Of a stretch of 64,000 nt of DNA, positions 13,401-24,919 are shown one piece after another (the first letter of the stretch is position 1; each line of letters starts with the position of its first letter). The translations under genes and the position numbers were made by a program. The notes under the pieces are model-generated. The model did not search any database. It was not told the DNA's origin and worked only from the letters and a program-made list of their open reading frames with translations. Source of the DNA: Erythroxylum novogranatense (lineage: Eukaryota; Streptophyta; Magnoliopsida; Malpighiales; Erythroxylaceae). The stretch covers positions 93,892,818-93,956,817 of the forward strand of contig CM057227.1 in assembly GCA_029891385.1 (NCBI GenBank), in the 5' to 3' direction.

Positions 13401-14201
13401 AATTCTTTCTTTGCTATCTACCTCCACCACTTCTCCACTTTCTCTACTTTCTAATTCTCACTTTCCACCCACAACATCATCATCCACTCAAGGCTTAAGC
13501 TTGCAAGCATGAAATCTTAAGGTTGAAGGAGAGCAACAATTGAAGCTAAAAATATGTGAAGATAAGCAAGGAAGAGGAAGAAGGAGGAGAGGTTTTCGGA
13601 TGGATGAAGAAAATAAGCAAGCAACTTGAACTTTTCCTTCTTTCAACATGGAAAAATCGAGAATGGAAGCAAGCCAACATTAAATAAGGTGGAGATGTGT
13701 CACTAGGACACTTGTCCATTTAGAGGGAAAAGACAAAATAAGAATAAAGACAAACTATTAATAAAATTAAACCCTAATGAAATGAATCTTTGACCCATTC
13801 AATTCCAATGACCCTACTTTCAATCCCAAAATTATTTATCCAATATTTCAGTGCCATTGGGTAGCAATTTTCGCTACCGAAAATCGACTGATTCGCCACT
13901 TGACGATTTTTCTGGTCCGGGAATTTTCTCCGGAAAATTCCAGAAAAATCCCTTAAAATATAAAACACTCACTGGCGCACTCAAAATAATTTTTCAAACC
14001 CAATAACTACGTTAATCACAATAAAATTGCCTTAGGCACAAAAACCGGGAATGTCATGTATACATGTACAGTACTTTCATGTGCATAAATGATACTGTGT
14101 ACCAATCCTATTATGCATGAACAGTCCTAAGTCAATCCAATACATCTCATCCTATGCCAAATTCACTATTTTACCCTTCCTATCGGGGGTGGGATGTTAC
14201 A
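10427..14201 (-). repeat. Element A 5' LTR (right copy, longer)
   Basis: 3,775 bp LTR that drives the element on the minus strand. Predicted leader features in sense order: donor TTTG/GTAAGT at 13,380, intron 1 to 11,567, mini-exon 11,566-11,501 (66 nt), donor CAG/GTGAGTAACC at 11,500, intron 2 ending 10,815 with TTTTTCAG/GT, then a last exon to the LTR end. The palindrome array lies in intron 1. A segment at about 12,757-13,725 is absent from the other LTR and includes the first donor. Splice sites are predicted by eye from consensus and from conservation with B and C. Confidence 0.85.
11948..12030. repeat. Palindrome array AAGTCGACTT x4, right LTR of A
   Basis: Perfect AAGTCGACTT copies start at 11,948, 11,971, 12,000 and 12,021. 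Spacers differ slightly from the left LTR, but every palindrome is unchanged. Confidence 0.9.
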
Positions 14202-14206
14202 ATTTG

Positions 14207-15312
14207 ACCGATGTTGAATAGGTTCATCTTAAGGTTAGGAAAATACATGACATTAATAATAACTTGCATACCTTTTTTAATATTATTGGCAATAGATCAT
14301 TTCCCTTTTACCTTAAAGATATATCTATCACTAAGTTTGACACTAGTTTTGAAGGATTTGTCTAGCTTTTAGATATCAGCTCTATTGTAAAAAAAAGTCA
14401 TGTGGTTAGTGGTAGTATTATCGATGTACCATGCATTATTTCCAGTCTCCATTATAGAATTGCCAGTTTAGAATAGCTAATTGTTGCTGGAACTTTCTCT
14501 AATTCAATTGACTAGATGATTCTCCTTTAGCTTGCAGACTTTCTCCGTATATATGAACTTATAGTTTCAACATTAGGGCTTGAAAGGGAAATAAAATCAA
14601 TTTTTAGATGATTAGCTCTTTTGTAGATACAACATGACTAATGTATTCCTTTCTTCTGACTATATGTGTCTCTATCTGCTTTTATGAAATTATCCTCCCT
14701 TTTCTAGAATTGAATTTCTGAGACTTATATTAAGTTTAGACTAACTTTTTTTTCAATAGAGTTAACAAGTTTCAAGTGATCTAGCCAACTTTGTAAATGA
14801 TAAAGGGGTGATATCTTTTGTTTCTTTAATAGTAATGACTATTATGTTGTATTTTTTAGTAGTACTTATAAGTAATTTTTCTGTGATCCTTTTCTCTGGA
14901 ATATCACCTTTGTATGCTTTTAATTGATTTACTAATTCACAAAATCTTATATAGTTGTCATTTATGGTCTCATAATCCTTTATTTTTATATTCTCAAAAT
15001 CTCTTCTAAGATTTTGAAGTTTTAACAATGCATAACTTGACATTGTCTTGAAACTCTTCTTGTAAAGTAGCCTATACTTTGCACATGTAGTTAAAGAAAT
15101 TCTTGGAAATATTGAATTTGTCACTGCCATATAGATGTTGTAAAATGCCTTCTAATTCTTCCCTTTTTACTTCTCTAATTTCTTTCTTTCTATTACAAAT
15201 AAGGTGAAAATATCATTTGAAACGATAATCCTTAATTCACTAGTTCTTAAATAAAAAGTAACTGTTCATTTTAACAATTTGAAAGTGATAATTTTTGTTA
15301 GAGAAAAAAAGG
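14207..15312 (-). pseudogene. Copia element O, gag and protease segment (decayed)
   Basis: The minus strand from 15,130 to 14,762 has a 122-residue open frame that reads as copia gag (UBN2/retrotran_gag type): NSIFPRISLTT, LQNLRRDFENIKIKDYETI and a VITIKETKDITPLSF-like end. Near 14,640-14,600 is a degenerate zinc knuckle (CIYKRANHLK). Near 14,430-14,210 is a protease remnant, WYIDNTTTNHMT, where the family has D-T/S-G, so the catalytic triplet is lost. It ends at the element A insertion and continues in the piece at 2,924-3,747. At 15,150-15,312 nothing is recognised. The gag N-terminus is missing. Confidence 0.78.
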
Positions 15313-15315
15313 AGT

Positions 15316-15345
15316 CACTATGGCAAAAAGTGCTTTAGGTAACGA
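15316..15345 (+). repeat. Left terminal inverted repeat of G
   Basis: Begins CACTATGGCAAAAAGTGCTT. The longest match to the right end is CAAAAAGTG followed, after one mismatch, by TTTAGG. Preceded by AGT. Confidence 0.65.
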
Positions 15346-15934
15346 CATATTTGCAACAACTTAAAAATTTGTTGCTAAACATTAATTTAAGGAAAAATTT
15401 TAAAAGTATTGCCTTTAAATATACTAAAAGGCAATGACAATATTAATTTATTGCTACATATAATAAAAGGTAACAAAATTTAAAAAGGTTGTAATAAAGT
15501 CTTATATATGCAACACCTAGAATTGTTGCTATAGTTCTAGTCATTTATTTACAAAAGGGTATTTACTAATGTTACATATTTATTTATATAGGTACATACT
15601 AATGTATATTTAAAATGTAAAATATCTCTATTTACTAATGAGTATTTAGAATATGTCTAAGATAATTAAAATACCCATCAATTTTTTAATAAAATTAAAA
15701 CCCATGATACAATTGCTCCAAAATACACAAAAGTAATGTAATATATGCACATATAAAAATGTTTTTGTTTAATTCTCTCCCTTTTGAAGACAAAACCTAT
15801 CTATTTTTTTAATTGTTCGGTTAAGGGGTTATGCTTCGAATGGCCAACTGACAGGCCAAAAAAATCAGGCACAACACCTCAACTCTTTTAGTAGCATGGG
15901 AAGAGTGGTTGAAACATGTTTTCTTTATTGCAAT
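15346..15934. other. Left arm of G, non-coding
   Basis: 589 bp of AT-rich sequence with recurring TTGTTGC/GCAAC words near the terminus. No coding similarity. The last 5 bp, GCAAT (15,930-15,934), are the likely target duplication of element B. Confidence 0.5.
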
Positions 15935-18478
15935 TGTAACATCCCATTCCCGAGGGGAATGTTATATTGGTAAATTGGGACAGGCTAGTTGATTTCATTG
16001 CATATTTTGATGTGAACATTTATGTGACCTCTAATTTTTAGAGGAATGAGTCTTTTTGCACATACACATATAGGTACATGCATTTCTGACATTCCCGGCA
16101 TTTAATTGTGAAAATGATATGATTTATGATTTATTGAGAATTATGGAATATTTGGGTTTGAACGATTGAATTGGACTAGAAATGAAATTGAAAAGAGAAA
16201 GAGATTTAAATGTTTTGTGAGGAAAACGACAAGAGGTTTAATTTTTAACCTTTAAATGCCTTAGGTTTTCAAAAGTTTGAAGAAAGGAAATCCTTTCTCT
16301 CCTAGGGCACGATTGTTTCTTCTTCCTTGGTGATTTTCGTTCTTCCTCCCTTCGTGATTTCCATTGCTTGCATGCTTCTTCTCTACTTGCAAAGCCAAGC
16401 TTTAACCCTAAGGAAGATGAAGATTTTAAGGTTTTGAGGGGGAGCCCGTAAGTGTTAAAGAAATTGGAGGATTTGTCGAGAGTTGAAGATTTGAGCTTGA
16501 TTTGGTAAGTAAATTGATTGTATGTTGTTATTTGTTAGTTAATGCATTCATGGGTTTGATTGTGAAAGGTTGGGGTAGTTATGGATGAGTTGTAACTGGT
16601 TTTAGAGAGAGAAATGAAAAAGAAAATCGGAGAAGACGACTGCACGTTGCGACGAATAATAATTTTAGACGACGCGACGAGCGGGAATTTATACTTCGCG
16701 ACGAAGGAATTTTTGCACGTCGCGACGAGCATGGGTTGACATCGCGACGAGCGGATGTCGCGACGAGTGGTTAGACGCCGCGGCCAGGGACACTTTTCTG
16801 AATTGAATTAGTTTAGTTTATGGGTCATAACTAAAAATATAGACCTCCAATAGAGGTGATTCTTGATTCTTTATGAACTATAGAAAGAGGTCTACAATTG
16901 TGGTATTGAAAGAAAGTTAAATATGGTTTTCTATTGTAACCTAAGGATTATTTCATGATAATTGGAGTATAATTGTGAGACTTTGGGATTAAATCCAATG
17001 CTCTTGAGATTGTAGAAACTGAGCGTAATGGATGAATTTTGATCTAGAGAATAATGACACTGAAATTGAGGTCTTCCTTGAGAATATCCTAATGGGTATG
17101 ACTTGGTAAATTGACTGAATGTTATAAATGAAATGAATCATTACGGATCAATTGAGTAAATAGTTAAGTTTGACAAAGAAAGTGGAAATTGGGAAAGAGC
17201 GCCGGGAAGATCATGAACTTGCATCGTACATCTTTTAATTAAGACATGTGCATCATTGAATTATTCTAATTGTGCATTTAGTAATGGGAAATGATTTGAT
17301 TATTATAGAGGCACCGATGGAACGATATTTCACGGATATTGCTGGGACTTCCAGGCAGTAGCTCGGAAGTGCAGGTGAGTAACCTAGTTGGTTCCTCAAC
17401 TTTTATGTGTTTAATATTATGTACTTATGCCATGTGGAGATAATGGAGGGTTATATGTGTTTGGTTATGATTGATTTCAGACTATGGGTGTTCGAAGCAT
17501 TGGAATGTGATATCGAAGTGCTATTTGTGAATGCTTCAATGAAATAATTGTGAAAACTGTCATGAATGAAATACCGGATTGAAGGTCTGAAGGAATGGGA
17601 ATTGGACATTGAAATGTAAATTGGGACTTGTGCATTCATGCATAAAGGCATGATCAGATAATGACAGTTGTGACCGGAGCAGCCAACGTATTTCAGAGCT
17701 TTAAGCTCAACGCACAGGGCTTCGTGCCCAACGTATTTCAGAGCCACTGGCTCACCGTATCAGGGCATTCAGGCCCAATGTATTCAGAGCCACAGGCTCA
17801 ATGCAATGTGCCCGTCACTGGGACAGTTCAGGCGCACGGTCACAACACCGTAATAAAATGGGAAGTGTCACATGTGCATTGCATAATCATATGATTGAAA
17901 ATGGACTGCATGAAAGGCGGAATGCCTTATATTTGTAAAAATGATAGTGCATGTGATATTTCTGTATATGATACTGTGTGATATTCTGTGATTTGACTGT
18001 ATATGCATGAGTTGAATGAACCATCGATGATGGTTTCTCACTGAGTTCGCAAACTCATCCAAAATTGCAATATTTTTCAGGAATTGAAGAGTACCCCGTT
18101 AGAGAAATGGGAGTATGCCTACTGTAAGCAAGTCAGAGTTTGAAGTCAGGATCAGTTCACGTCTGCATTAGTGTCATTCCGATTCATATGTAATTTTGGT
18201 ATTCTGCAGAATAGTACTGTTATTTCAGAGGGCCCCAATTGATTAATGTTGTATTGTAATGTGATTACTGAAATTGTGTTTTGATCAAAATGTTTTTGTA
18301 TAAGAGTGGGCCCAAGTTATTTACTGATTTCCGCACATGCAATTGTTTTTCAAAAAGAAAAATTGTCTTACTACGTTTTTAAACTGTTTGACTGCTCTAG
18401 CATACTACCCTCGTGAGGCACGGGCTCGGATATCACCATCGATATCAGGTTCGGGTCTTGCGGGAGTGGGATGCTACA
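15935..18478 (+). repeat. Element B 5' LTR
   Basis: 2,544 bp, TGTAACATCCC...GATGCTACA. Predicted leader: CT-rich exon 1 near 16,290-16,504, donor TTTG/GTAAGT (intron from 16,505), acceptor ATTATAG/AGG (intron end 17,308), mini-exon 17,309-17,374 (66 nt), donor CAG/GTGAGTAACC (17,375), acceptor TATTTTTCAG/G (intron end 18,080), final exon to the LTR end and primer site. About 50 nt upstream of the last acceptor lie the hairpin AACCATCGATGATGGTT and the block GTTCGCAAACTCAT, both also found in A, C and I. Confidence 0.88.
16645..16790. repeat. CGTCGCGACG-type palindrome array, B 5' LTR
   Basis: About seven units of the CGTCGCGACG type with mutations (CGTTGCGACGA, GACGCGACGAG, TTCGCGACGAA, CGTCGCGACGAG, ATCGCGACGAG, TGTCGCGACGAG, GACGCCGCGG) within 146 bp, spaced roughly 20-30 bp. 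It is CpG-dense inside an AT-rich LTR and lies inside predicted intron 1. Confidence 0.85.
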
Positions 18479-18482
18479 TTTG

Positions 18483-18494
18483 TGGTATCAGAGC
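18483..18494 (+). promoter_or_regulatory. Element B primer binding site (tRNA-Met type)
   Basis: TGGTATCAGAGC, 4 nt after the LTR end, matching the site in A, C and D. Confidence 0.88.
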
Positions 18495-21400
18495 CCAGAA
18501 GTACAATCTTACATAGGCATTTTGAAATATGGGTCAAGTTACGTGCATTTAAGTCATGTCACGACAGACAGTGACAACTGATCCCCAGTCTAGCATATGA
18601 GTCACATGCATGAGCTTGTACCAATCGTTTAAGTGGTTAGAAATAGTGAGGAAAATGAGGATATGTTAGAAAATGACATATGGAAGTTGGGGATATGATA
18701 GAATAAGAAAAAGTGTATGGTTCGATTTGACAAATGAAGATTTAGTGTATTGGTACTGATGGATATACTATGAAATACAACATCAGAGTTATACCGAATA
18801 TATACACGAATGTGGGATAGATATGAAGATATAGTTGTGGATTGATAGAGGAAAATAGCGATATGTTAGAAATGGTAAGATTTCAAGTGTATATAGTGGA
18901 TGAAAATAAAATGTTCCATGATCTGTAGAGGCTATAATTGGGTTTGACTACCGTGATGAGAGTTTATGAATAAGGGTTTATGACTTAGAGTCAGCACATG
19001 TTAATGGGAAAGCGAGAATGATTGTACATTAATGATATTGATTTGAGTGGGAAAATACATGGGTATGATGCAATAATGAAAAGATTGAAATGTAAGACAA
19101 TGATAAGGGTAGATGAAAAAGTTGTCTAGGTTCAGTTGATTTGCCTCTGTGAACGCACACCTGATAATGGGAGCACCGTGGCAAGTGAAAATATTAAGCT
19201 TATATGTATCATACGTGTGGAGATGATATCGGAATCAATCAGTGAGTTGGTGAATGATTGCCAGTCATAGTTCTTATAGTTTGAAGTTCAATATGAGTAG
19301 AATAAGAAGTCAAAGTGCCTATAGTGATCAATTGGGAATAAATTGAGATTGTTATCTGTTTAAATAGAAAAGGACGCGATCATGGCATAATTGATCTTTA
19401 TGGGATATTATGAGTTATAGCTAAAATTGATTTCCTAAGGCATTGTGATTGGTTGACAAGAAATGAGATGACTGTTGATGATTAGGAATTCCAAGAGCGG
19501 TATTGATGAAAGTATTGAGAAATCTTCTTTTAAAGAAGAGTTTCCTTGAATTGGATTAAGTCGATCAGATGATTACAATTGAAAAATTTAGCAATGAAAG
19601 GAAAAATTGGAGATAAATTTGAAATGAACGAAAAGTCATTATTGTGAGTCCTGATCCTAGTGGAGACTCGAGCGTAAAAGATAGAATCCGCTACTGAGTA
19701 GGTATGTACTATGTCAATGTAAAGAATCCGATTATGTAATAGGATTATTGAACGGTAAGGAGACATTAGTCGTGATTATGAGGAGAATATCGGTTCACGA
19801 ATATTTTATGTAAAATGTTCGGGAAGTGTAAAGTTGATATGATGAATGTGTTATCAACCCAGGTTGTAAAGATAGCAATGAATTGAAGTATGTGGAGAAC
19901 TAATGTAAAGGAACATGTGTCAGAGTATGTTATGATGAAACTGAGAAAATCATAAGAGAATTTTCCTTATTGAGGAATTTAGATATTTTAAGAGTTATGG
20001 AAATCAATCATGGGTATAAGGAGTTTAGGGTTGTAACTGTCAGAGATAGCAATGCCCCGACAGTATTTTATTATTGAAGAGTAGAGTGTTTCAATTGTGT
20101 TTAGATTGGGTAGTGACTGTGATCATTAATGATACATCAAATGCATTTGGAGAGTGAAGAAGAATGGTTAGCATAGTTGAGGAAATTTCATATCATGAAA
20201 GCTTCAACAAGGTGAATCTTAGTTTGATCAAATAAATTGTGGATGAATTAGTATTCGAGCATGAAAGTTGAGAGAGTTAATGACGATAGAGGTGATGATA
20301 AAATGCGAAATTGCAAGAGACATATGTATACGGGATTTGGAGTTATTAGAACTAGCTGTATGCTGGATACGTCCAGAAATTGTTAAAGATTTTCTGATCT
20401 TAGCCCTTTGACAAAAATGTTCGAGGAAACGTGTGAATTGCATGACTGATGATTGTAAAAAAGAGACATTGGAGATTTTGCAATATTTACAAAGTGTCCC
20501 AGTAAAGGTTATGATGCGATCTATTGAATAGTGTAAAGTGGTTTTATGTACATAGGGACAAGTATAATCTTATGGGCTGCATTGTGATTGATGACTTGAA
20601 ATTTGTTATTCTAGGTATTGCTTTGAAAGTTTGGGGATTTTATTCGTACAGAAATATTTGTGGTATGGATATGCAAATTGATAATCGATAATCGGTCAAG
20701 ATGTTTTGGGAGTTTGAAAGAATTGAAAAGGATTATGCGATTGAATATTTCGAAATTAAGCTAGTGATGCGATTTAATGTATTGAATAGAAAAGTCAATG
20801 GCAGAAGATCAATTTCTGGGCGATAAGGTTTTTAGACCTAGTGTAATATTGAGTGCAAACTGTCGAGCTAGCAAAAGGTAAAAAGAAAGTATTATTATTA
20901 GCTATTGGAATTCCAGATCAGGTGTGTATAAAAAGGATTGGAAAAATCAGAATTGAGGACTTAGAAATTGTGAACCTTATTGAGCAATTAAAAAGGAATC
21001 CAACTTTTGAGAAAATGATAGCTATGATTGGATTAAGAAGTATGGGTAATACCCACCAAAGAAACTGTTAGAGAAAACTCAAGGAACAATCGAAGCTTTA
21101 TGCTTTGGTAAGAATTCATTGAAAGAATAATTGAAGGTTTAGAATGTGAAATCGAATGAGTATATGTGATTAACCAACAGACTTGACTGCTGGAGCTAAA
21201 AGTGAAACTGATAGTTTTGGAGTTCATAGGGACATGAAATTGATGTATAGTTCAGATTGATTGTGGGCATAACAATTGTAATATTGGTGACACCATTCGA
21301 ATAATGTATAAGGGAGCTTACAGCCAAAAAGGAGTCGTTTACCCCCTACATTAAAGTGATCAGGGCCTAAAAATAGTCGAAGGCCAGGATTGATTTGAGT

Positions 21401-21962
21401 TAATGTCGATAATTGAAATGAATCTGTAATAGGGGTTAAGAAATCCAAATTAATGACAATGAGTCGAGTTTATTATTATCGAGGTTATTATTAACCCTAA
21501 AGAAATGTAATCTGATAAGCGATTAATGAAATGCTTCGAAGGGTATCACTTCAACCTTGATGCACTGAGATGAGGATAAGTATGTAAATCGGAGAATTAA
21601 ATTTGTTATAAGTGGCCTCTATGTGATTGTGGTGTGATTAGATTGGTAAGTCAGTCTAAAACCTAAAAGATGATTCAGACTCGCAAAGTGTTACTTGGAC
21701 AGGATTAGGAAGTATTGTTATGATCTGATATATATGCTATTGATACCGAAAGTGAAGAATTGCGAGTAATCATAAGGAAACAGTTAAGACAGTGTAAAAT
21801 TTGAGAAAGATAAAAAGGGTGATCGATTGTATTGATTTTAGTTAATTGGCAAAATTTGGTCATGTAGTGCAATAAGTGTGAAACAGTATATAAGCGATCG
21901 AAACATTTCTCCCTGCCTTTCTGATTAATCGTATATGAAATTTCGAGGACGAAATTTTTGTT
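18495..21962 (+). other. Element B internal region, non-coding
   Basis: About 3.5 kb without a frame above about 90 codons and without any gag or pol motif I can recognise. The sense strand is strikingly C-poor: in the 60 bases from 19,021 there are 14 G and 3 C. Element A shows the same bias relative to its own sense strand. At 21,938-21,957 is a perfect hairpin, AAATTTCG-AGGA-CGAAATTT, just upstream of the polypurine tract. Confidence 0.7.
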
Positions 21963-21975
21963 AGGAGGGGAGAAT
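21938..21975 (+). promoter_or_regulatory. Element B hairpin and polypurine tract
   Basis: Inverted repeat with 8 bp arms and a 4 nt loop at 21,938-21,957, then AGGAGGGGAGAAT (21,963-21,975) abutting the 3' LTR. In coding element C the matching sequence reads as the end of pol (FRGRNF). In B no pol surrounds it, so its retention suggests a role as nucleic acid. Confidence 0.75.
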
Positions 21976-23502
21976 TGTAACATCTCATCCCCGAGGGGAA
22001 GGTTATATTGGTAAATTGGGACAGGCTAGTTGATTTCATTGCATATTTTGATGTGAACATTTATGTGACCTCTAATTTTTAGAGGAATGAGTCTTTTTGC
22101 ACATGCACATATAGGTACATGCATTTCTGACATTCCCGGCATTTAATTGTGAAAATGATATGATTTATGATTTATTGGGAATTATGGAATATTTGGGTTT
22201 GAACGATTGAATTGGACTATAAATGAAATTGAAAAGAGAAAGAGATTTAAATATTTTGTGAGGAAAACGACAAGAGGTTTAATTGTTAACCTTTAAATGC
22301 CTTAGGTTTTCAAAAGTTTGAAGAAAGGAAATCCTTTCTCTCCTAAGGCACGATTGTTTCTTCTTCCTTGGTGATTTTCGTTCTTCCTCCCTTCGTGATT
22401 TCCATTGTTTGCATGCTTCTTCTCTACTTGCAAAGCCAAGTTTTAACCCTAAGGAAGATGAAGATTTTGAGTTTTTGAGGGGGAGCCCGTAAGTGTTAAA
22501 GAAATTGGAGGATTTGTCGAGAGTTGAAGATTTGAGCTTGATTTGGTAAGTAAATTGATTGTATGTTGTTATTTGTTAGTTAATGCATTCATGGGTTTGA
22601 TTGTGAAAGGTTGGGGTAGTTATGGATGAGTTGTAACTGGTTTTAGAGAGAGAAATGAAAAAGAGAATCGGAGAAGACGACCGCATGTTGCGACGAATAA
22701 TAATTTTAGACGTCGCGACAAGCGGGAATTTATACGTCGCGACAAGCGGGAATTTATACGTCGCGACGAAGGAATTTTTGCACGTCGCGACGAGCATGGG
22801 TTGACGTAGCGACGAGCAGTTAGACGCTGCGGCGAGGGACACTTTTCTGAATTGAATTAGTTTAGTTTATGGGTCATAACTAAAAATATAAACCTCCAAT
22901 AGAGGTGATTCTTGATTCTTTATGAACTAGAGAAAGAGGTCTACAATTGTGGAATTGAAAGAAAGTTAAATATGGTTTTCTATTGTAACCTAAGGATTGT
23001 TTCATGATAATTGGAGTATAATTGTGAGACTTTGGGATTAAATCCAATGCTCTTGAGATTGTAGAAACTGAGCGTAATGGATGAATTTTGATCTAGAGAA
23101 TAGTGACACTGAAATTGAGGTCTTCCTTGAGAATATCCTAATGGGTATGACTTGGTAAATTGACTGAATGTTAGAAATGAAATGAATCATTACGGATCAA
23201 TTGAGTAAATAGTTAAGTTTGACAAAGAAAGTGGAAATTGGGAAAGAGCGCCGGGAAGATCATGAACTTGCATCGTACATCTTTTAATTAAAACATGTGC
23301 ATCATTGAATTATTATGATTGTTTAGTAATGGGAAATGATTTGATTATTATAGAGGCACCGATGGAACGATATTCCACGGATATTGCTGGGACTTCTAGG
23401 CAGTAGCTCGGAAGTGCAGGTGAGTAACCTAGTTGGTTCCTCAACCTTTATGTGTTTAATATTATGTGCTTATGCCATGTGGAGATAATGAAGGGTTATA
23501 TG
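21976..23502 (+). repeat. Element B 3' LTR, part 1 (before the copia E insertion)
   Basis: First 1,527 bp of the second LTR. It holds predicted donor 1 at 22,546, acceptor ending 23,353, mini-exon 23,354-23,419 and donor 2 at 23,420. The palindrome array at about 22,683-22,838 carries an exact 24 bp tandem duplication (22,711-22,734 and 22,735-22,758) that LTR 1 lacks, and lacks one unit that LTR 1 has. The last 5 bp ATATG (23,498-23,502) are the target site of copia E. Confidence 0.88.
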
Positions 23503-23768
23503 AGCTGACCATAAGCACTTGCTTGCTTCCATTGTGGCAAGACTGGCCACTGGAAGAGGAACTGTAAAGTCTATCTGGAAGAATTAAAGCAGAAGAAGGC
23601 ATCAGATGCCTCGACTTCTTCAGGTATGTTTGTCATTGAGGTTAATACTGTTTCTGACCATAACATATGGGTATTAGATACCGGTTGTGGCTCACACATA
23701 TGCAATGATATGCAGGGCCTCAGGGACGATGAGATGCTCATGAAGGAGAACTAGACTGCGTGTGAGAA
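23503..23768 (+). pseudogene. Copia E gag zinc knuckle and protease
   Basis: Reads CFHCGKTGHWKRNC, a complete CCHC knuckle of the gag nucleocapsid (C-x2-C-x4-H-x4-C), near 23,525-23,570. About 40 residues later comes WVLDTGCGSHIC, the aspartic protease active site with its D-T-G triplet intact, near 23,669-23,705. A stop near 23,754 ends the frame. Nothing of the gag capsid domain lies upstream. In copia elements this protease cuts the Gag-Pol polyprotein. Here it is only a fragment. Confidence 0.85.
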
Positions 23769-24236
23769 ATGGAGCAAGAGTTCTTTGCATTAGCCGTAGG
23801 CACTTACTTTTTGTCACTCCCCACTGGGCTTGTAATTAAATTGGATGAATGTTATTTTGTACCTGTTTTAACAAAGAACATATTGTCTATTTCTTGTTTA
23901 AATAGAGCTGGTTTCCATTTGACTTTTAGTAGCAATGGTTGTTTTATTAGTTTGAATGGAATGCTTTATGATACTGGTACATTATGCAATGGAATTTACA
24001 TATTAGATATGTCACATCCAATTTTGAATGTCAATGACACGAAAAGACATAAACGAGATAATGTAAAATCAACTTACTTATGGCATTGTCGCCTTGGCCA
24101 TATAAATGAGAGACGCATAGCTAAGCTCCATAAGAGTGGAAGTTTAGGGTCATTTGATTATGAATCATATGACACATGTGAATCTTGTTTATTAGGCAAG
24201 ATGACTAAGTTGCCCTTTAAGGGAAAGGGTGAATGA
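23769..24236 (+). pseudogene. Copia E GAG-pre-integrase region
   Basis: 155-codon open frame with the copia stretch VLTKNILSISCLNRAGF, then LWHCRLGHINERRIAKLHKSG and CESCLLGKMTKLPF. The pattern H-x3-H ... C-x2-C is the zinc-binding N-terminal domain of integrase. The frame ends at a TGA at 24,234-24,236, where an intact element would continue into the integrase core. The open frame starts inside the polyprotein, so its ATG is not a real start. Confidence 0.85.
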
Positions 24237-24239
24237 GCG

Positions 24240-24919
24240 ATTGGAGTATTAGACCTAATACATTCAGATGTATGTAGTCCGATGTCCATCCATGCTAGAA
24301 GTGGTTGTCTTTACTTCATTACCTTTATCGATGATTATTCTCGATATGGGTACAGATTCGATGAGATACAAATCAAGCATTTGAAAAGTTCAAACAATTC
24401 AGAAATGAAGTAGAAAACCAACTTGGGAAAAGTATCAAGACATTGCGATCTGATCGTGGTGGGGAATACTTAGACCAACAGTTTTTGGATTATCTCAGAG
24501 ATAATAAGATTTTATCTCAATGGACTCCTCCTTACACACTACAACATAATGGTGTGGCAGAAAGGAGAAATCGAACCTTGTTAGACATGGTACGATCAAT
24601 GATGGGCTTTGCAAAGTTTCCAAAATCCTTTTGGGGGTATGCACTCGAGACAGCTGTTTACTTGCTAAACAGAGTTCCATCAAAGACAGTTGATGTTACT
24701 CCATATGAGATGTGGACTAACAAAAGACCCTATCTTACTCATTTGAAAGTTTGGGGTTGTCCTACTTATGTGAAGCGGACACAGTCAGATAAACTTGATG
24801 CAAAATCTGACAAGTGTTTGTTCGTAGGATATCCTAAAGAAACAATGGGATATCAGTTCTACCTTGCTGAGGAACAAAAGGTGTTTGTTTCAAAGCATGC
24901 TGTCTTTTTAGAGAAATAG
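24240..24919 (+). pseudogene. Copia E integrase core (rve domain), frameshifted
   Basis: LIHSDVCSPMSIHARSG and FITFIDDYSRYGY supply the first catalytic Asp region near 24,250-24,345. A small indel near 24,350 shifts the frame. From 24,443 the frame reads LRSDRGGEYLDQQFLDYL, which carries the second catalytic Asp, then HNGVAERRNRTLLDMVRSMM with the catalytic Glu, then the copia tail LKVWGCPTYVKR and KCLFVGYPKETMGYQF. A stop ends it near 24,919. All three catalytic positions look present but in different frames. Integrase inserts the cDNA into host DNA. Confidence 0.88.

Larger units (their letters stand above)
3753..14201 (-). mobile_element. Element A: non-coding LTR retrotransposon (LARD-like), minus strand
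   Basis: A complete LTR element with target duplication ATTTG at 3,748-3,752 and 14,202-14,206. Its two LTRs (3,753-6,626 and 10,427-14,201) end TGTAAC...GTTACA. An initiator-tRNA-Met-type primer site at 10,409-10,420 and a polypurine tract at 6,627-6,640 set the direction as minus. The 3.8 kb internal region has no gag or pol similarity that I can see. It was inserted into the protease region of copia element O, whose coding similarity resumes at 14,207. The LTR termini, leader layout and PPT hairpin are shared with B and with coding element C. This suggests a large retrotransposon derivative that depends on C-like enzymes. That dependence is inference. Confidence 0.88.

Noticed and set aside
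18479..21975. Hidden gag-pol in the B internal region
   Set aside because: No motif such as IDD, zinc knuckle or DDE-type blocks could be read in any frame; without a profile search this remains negative but not proven.
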